Origin: CAVPCY01 sp963702525
Lineage (GTDB): Bacteria; Actinomycetota; Coriobacteriia; Anaerosomatales; PHET01
Length of the DNA: 64,000 nt
NCBI GenBank assembly: GCA_963702525.1
Contig: CAVPCY010000009.1
Coordinates: forward strand, 1 to 64,000
Reading direction: 5' to 3'
Each line of letters begins with the position of its first letter. Position 1 is the first letter of the stretch. The position numbers were made by a program, and so were the translations under genes. Below are positions 60,435-64,000 of the stretch, in pieces. The notes below the pieces were generated by a model. It made no database searches, was not told the origin of the DNA, and saw only the letters and a program-made list of their open reading frames with translations.

Positions 60435-60544
60435 AGGAGGTGGTCCTCACTGGGAACGGCTGGGTGACGATTCGCGGTCGTTGGCATGTGATTCGCGCTC
60501 GTACGCCACAATGTAACATCACGGTTCGCATTCGATGGAGGCAC

Positions 60545-62718
60545 ATGTCCGTTCGGCGCACACGTATGCGCAAGAAGCATCAGGGGCGCAAGAAGGTCAT
60601 AGCGCTTTGGGTTCTTGCCTTCTGCCTCGGCGTCCTGCTCTTCACCGTGGCCGTGAGCGCTGCTGCTTCGGCCGCGGTCGTCAGCGGCTGGCTCGACAAC
60701 CTGCCCGATCCCGACAAGCCCGGCGCCTTCGAAGTCGCACAAGCGACCCGGATCTACTCGGCGGACGGGAAGCTCCTCGCGCGGATGTATCTCGAGAACC
60801 GCGAAGTCGTGCCGATCTCGAAGATATCGTCTGACCTGGTGAACGGTGTCATAGCGACCGAGGACGAACGCTTCTACGAGCACAACGGGGTGGACTTCAT
60901 CGGTCTGGGCCGCGCCGTGGTGGTCAACCTCACGCAAGGCTTCGGCTCTGAAGGTGCCTCGACGATCACCCAGCAGTACGTGCGCAACACCATCCTTCTC
61001 GACGAACGTACCGACATCTCGCTCGCCAGGAAGGCGCGCGAGGCGTACCTCGCCACCGAACTCGAGAAGCGCTACACCAAGCAGCAGATCCTCGAGATGT
61101 ACCTCAACGCCGTCTACTTCGGCGACGGAGCCTACGGGGCGCAGGCGGCATCGCGCACCTACTTCGCGAAACAGGCAAGCCAACTCACGCTGGCGCAGGC
61201 AGCCATGCTCGCGGGCCTGCCGCAGCAGCCGAGCCGACTCGACCCGTACAACAACCCGGACGGTGCGCTGCAGCGCCGCAACGACGTGCTGATCAAGATG
61301 CTCCGAAACGGCTACATCACCAAAGCCGAGTACGAGGAGGCGCTCGCCGAGAAGGTGCAGCTGAAGCGCGCGAAGGCGCCCAGCGATGGGGTCTACTCGG
61401 CGCCCTACTTCGTTGCGCACGTGAAGAAGGAGCTCCAGTCCCAGTTCAGTCCCGCGACTGTCTTCAAGGGTGGCCTGGTGGTGCGCACCACGCTGGATAC
61501 GAGGCTGCAGCGCTACGCCGAGGATGCGGTCCGCAAGAAGCTGCCGCGCAAGAAGGATCCTGAGGGCGCCCTGGTCAGCATCGACCCTCGCAACGGATAC
61601 GTGAAGGCGCTCGTGGGCGGCCGGGACTTCCAGAAGACGCAAGTTCAACCTGGCGACGCAGGGCAAGCGGCAGCCCGGGTCATCGTTCAAGACGTTCGTT
61701 CTCGTGACCGCACTCAACGAGGGGATGCCTCCGTCGTTCAGGATCGACTCTTCGTCGCCCGCATTCATCAAGGCCAAGCCGAAACCCTGGGTTGTCGCCA
61801 ACAGCGAAGGCTCGGGGCGCGGGCTCATCACGCTCGCCAGCGCCACACATGCCTCGGTGAATACGGTCTTCGCCCGCATAGCGGGCGAGATCGGCGCCAA
61901 GAAGATCGCGAAGACCGCCAAGAGCATGGGTATCGTCACCCCCCTCTCGAACTACCCCTCCATCGCGCTCGGCGCCCAGAACGTATCGCCGTACGAGATG
62001 GCCTCGGCGTACGGCACCTTGGCCACTGGCGGGATCCATCACAAGCCGGTAGTGATCACCTCCGTGACCAACAGCCAGGGAGAGGTGATCTTCCGAGCCA
62101 AGAAGCGCGGCAAGCGAGTCGTCTCGAAGCCTGTCGCGGTGGCCGCCACGAACGTGCTGAAGGGCGTCATCACCAACGGTACGGGCACGAGGGCGCAGAT
62201 CGGCAGGCCGGCGGCGGGCAAGACCGGCACCAGCCAGGACTACCGCGACGTGTGGTTCGTTGGCTACACGCCCCAACTCGTCACTGCCGATCTGGGTGGG
62301 CTACCCGACGGAGCGCACCATCATCGTCAACGGCGCGCGAGCCTTTGGCGGAACCGTCGCGGCGCCTATCTGGGCCTCGTACATGCGCAAGGCGCTCAAG
62401 GGCGAACCGAAGCTGCAGTTCCCCACGGCGAAGTCGCCGCGCTACACGCCGAGCAAGTTCAGCATCCCGGTAAGCAAGCCGCCCAAGCTGGTCGGACTGA
62501 AGCTCGCGAAGGCGATCGGGAAGCTCGACGGCTACACCTACAAGGTCGCGTACGCATACTCCAAACGACCGAAGGGCACGGTCATCGCCCAGAAGGTGAG
62601 CGGCACCAAGCTGACCCTCGTCGTCTCCAAGGGACCGGCGCCCGTCAAGGCCAAGCCCAAGCCCAAGCCCCCCAGCGGCAACACCAGTGGCACGCCGGAT
62701 GCCACGAAGACCCCATAG
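60545..62718 (+). CDS. Class A penicillin-binding protein with PASTA domain, two frameshifts
   Basis: A second bifunctional PBP, about 724 residues after repair. Helix (VIALWVLAFCLGVLLFTVAVSA), GT51 domain (ATEDERFYEHNGVD, EGASTITQQYVRN), then a transpeptidase. A break near 61638 links FQKT to FNLATQGKRQPGSSFK (SXXK), and SVNTV and GKTGTS follow. A second break near 62285 leads to WVGYPTERTIIVNG and a C-terminal PASTA-like domain (KLVGLKLAKAIGKLDG to LTLVVSKGP) with a KPKPKP tail. ATG at 60545 with GGAGG upstream. Divergent from the U32 gene. Confidence 0.92.
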
Positions 62719-62758
62719 GGCGCCGCACCATCGGGCAACACGGCGCGGCCGGTTTCGC

Positions 62759-63716
62759 CTATGAGCGCTTGAAGCGAACCATGCCGCTGGTGCACACGAT
62801 CTCGAGCGGACCGATCGCCTCGAGCTTGTCGAGGATGAGGTTCATCCCCAGCACGTCGCTCGAGATGTGGCCGGCGACCACCAGATTGAGCCCCAACTCC
62901 TCGGCGCGCGTGCGGTGCTCCTCCGAGTAGTGCATGCCCACGAGCGTCCCCACGCCCGCTGCGGACAGCCTGTTGAGCGCGTCCTTCGGCCCCTCGGTGC
63001 CCCCGGTCATGTCGGCGACCATTCGGCCCGCGCGGGCCGACCCGCTCCCCTGCACGATCTGCGGACCGTAGCCCTTCTTGGCAGCGTCGCCATACTCCGG
63101 GATCTCCCTGAAGCGCTCGCACGATATCGTCCAGCGTCCGAGGGGCCCGCTCATCGAGGAACGACTGCACGAACGAGTTCACCGAGTTGTCCGCAGGCGT
63201 GTGACACGACATCGATGCGAAGCCGAGCAGCTCGGCGGCCTGGATAGCCCGGTAGTGGTTCACGGGCATGATGCGCCGCCGGATCTCGGCCGCCCGTGGG
63301 GCGATGAGGGTATCGCCGGCGGCGATGGAGACGCCCTGCGCCGCCCACAAGTCCGCCTGCATGAACATGACTTCGTGCAGGTTCGCGTAGCCCGGGCCCT
63401 CGGGGTGGTGCGCGAGGATCAGATCGATTCGCGCACCGTTCTCTCGGAGTCGATCCGCCAGCACCACCTCGGAGGTCTCCATGTCCACGCCGACAAGTAT
63501 GCCGCCGATCTCCGAGTCAGGGTCTCCCGCGCAGATGCGGGTGTCGGAGTAGGGATTGGCCAGCCTCTCCGCGTCGAAGTACGGCTTGTCTGCCTCGTCG
63601 AGCTTGTCGTACTCCTTGCGCGCCAGCTCGAGTACCTTGTCGATCTCGGCGCGCTCGCGCGCGTCAGCCTCGATCCCGGCCTCCACACAAGCGTCGTAGA
63701 TCTGCTTGAGCTTCAA
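62759..63716 (-). CDS. NIF3-family (DUF34) metal-binding protein, frameshifted
   Basis: About 318 residues. NIF3 proteins bind two metals and are proposed hydrolases or regulators of unknown substrate. Visible: GGILVGVDMETSEVVLADRL, LILAHHPEGPG (metal His), the C-terminal VGTLVGMHYSEEHRTRAEELGLNLVVAGH. The frame changes near 63110 between TLDDIVRAL and REIPEYGDAAK. A TTG at 63716 follows GGGAGGAG and overlaps the mpg stop (TTGA), so I use it as start. Confidence 0.88.
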
Positions 63717-64000
63717 CAGTGCGTCTCCTCCCTTACCGATTGCGGGCACGAGTCACCCGGCGGTCCGGTACGACCTCGCGACACGTACGGACTGCCGATG
63801 ACGTAGTAGCGCAACTCGAGCTCGTGACCTTGCGACAGCCCGACCCTGCCTGAGGCGCCCACGTCGAGTCGTCTCGCCCCGCTCGTAATCGTACACATTG
63901 ACGCGCCCGTCGCCGAGGGCCGAGCCGTTGTCGGACAGGTCGATCCCCAGCGCGGCGGTCAGCTTGCCCGGGCCGTTGCACAGCTCGGCGTCGCGCCGGC
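63713..64000 (-). CDS. mpg: Methylpurine-DNA glycosylase, C-terminal part, cut by the window end
   Basis: Only the C-terminal part lies in the window. The end of the AAG/MPG family is seen: AELCNGPGKLTAALGID, then DGRVNVYDYERG, and after a frame change near 63885, RVGLSQGHELELRYYV and GSPYVSRG. It removes alkylated purines from DNA. The start lies beyond 64000. The stop overlaps the nif3 start. Confidence 0.85.

Noticed and set aside
60431..61939. A 502-codon minus-strand open frame opposite the second PBP
   Set aside because: Antisense shadow; Arg/Val/Leu-rich and featureless.

Overview
The window is a high-GC chromosomal segment with densely packed housekeeping genes, mostly on the minus strand. 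It most resembles an anaerobic, high-GC Gram-positive bacterium of the Actinobacteria, possibly Coriobacteriia or a relative. That placement is inferred from gene content: a superoxide reductase, a B12-dependent (class II) ribonucleotide reductase, QueH-type queuosine synthesis, system II cytochrome c maturation, many GTG/TTG starts, and an rrn operon without spacer tRNAs. The 16S gene (51883-53395) would settle the lineage.

Region by region. 108-9933 (minus): a giant multihaem c-type cytochrome of about 2,500 codons, followed by the cytochrome c synthesis proteins ResB and CcsB; this looks like an electron-transfer unit carrying its own maturation pair. 10108-20798 (minus): tgt, yajC, secD, secF, a RecJ-HIRAN-RecQ fusion, rel and a metallo-beta-lactamase-fold hydrolase. 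20897-22492 (plus): an ECF sigma factor and its zinc-type anti-sigma factor. 22497-31021: queA, a PHP phosphoesterase, queH, two cold-shock genes, an isochorismatase-like hydrolase, superoxide reductase, an SDR protein and a degenerate HtpX-like membrane protein. 31213-36179 (minus): pdxS, pdxT, yebC, ruvC, ruvA, ruvB and a small membrane protein. 36311-39634: a DUF3048 lipoprotein, lgt, lemA and a zinc-ribbon protein. 39758-44797: azlC/azlD, a DUF1015 protein, an endonuclease III-like protein, two small unknown genes and a geranylgeranyl-reductase-like flavoprotein. 44828-48222 (minus): dcd, nrdJ with NrdR-like boxes, and a NifU C-terminal-domain protein. 48443-53689 (minus): a 16S-23S-5S operon with promoter and processing stems. 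53995-64000: tyrS, two class A penicillin-binding proteins flanking a U32 peptidase, a NIF3-family protein and the end of a methylpurine-DNA glycosylase.

Single-base frameshifts interrupt many otherwise well-conserved genes (resB, the metallo-hydrolase, anti-sigma, ruvB, the DUF3048 protein, lgt, the U32 peptidase, the second PBP, nif3, mpg) and the cytochrome gene about a dozen times. Since ruvB and lgt are affected, most are probably sequence errors, so those genes are annotated across the shifts.

The items most worth following up are the giant cytochrome (about 40 CXXCH motifs, about 20 longer-spaced variants, a near-identical internal duplication of about 0.6 kb and embedded beta-sandwich domains), the RecJ-HIRAN-RecQ fusion, the HtpX-like protein without its protease motif, and a shared leader element in the two cold-shock genes. 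No CRISPR array, insertion sequence, prophage or tRNA gene was seen.
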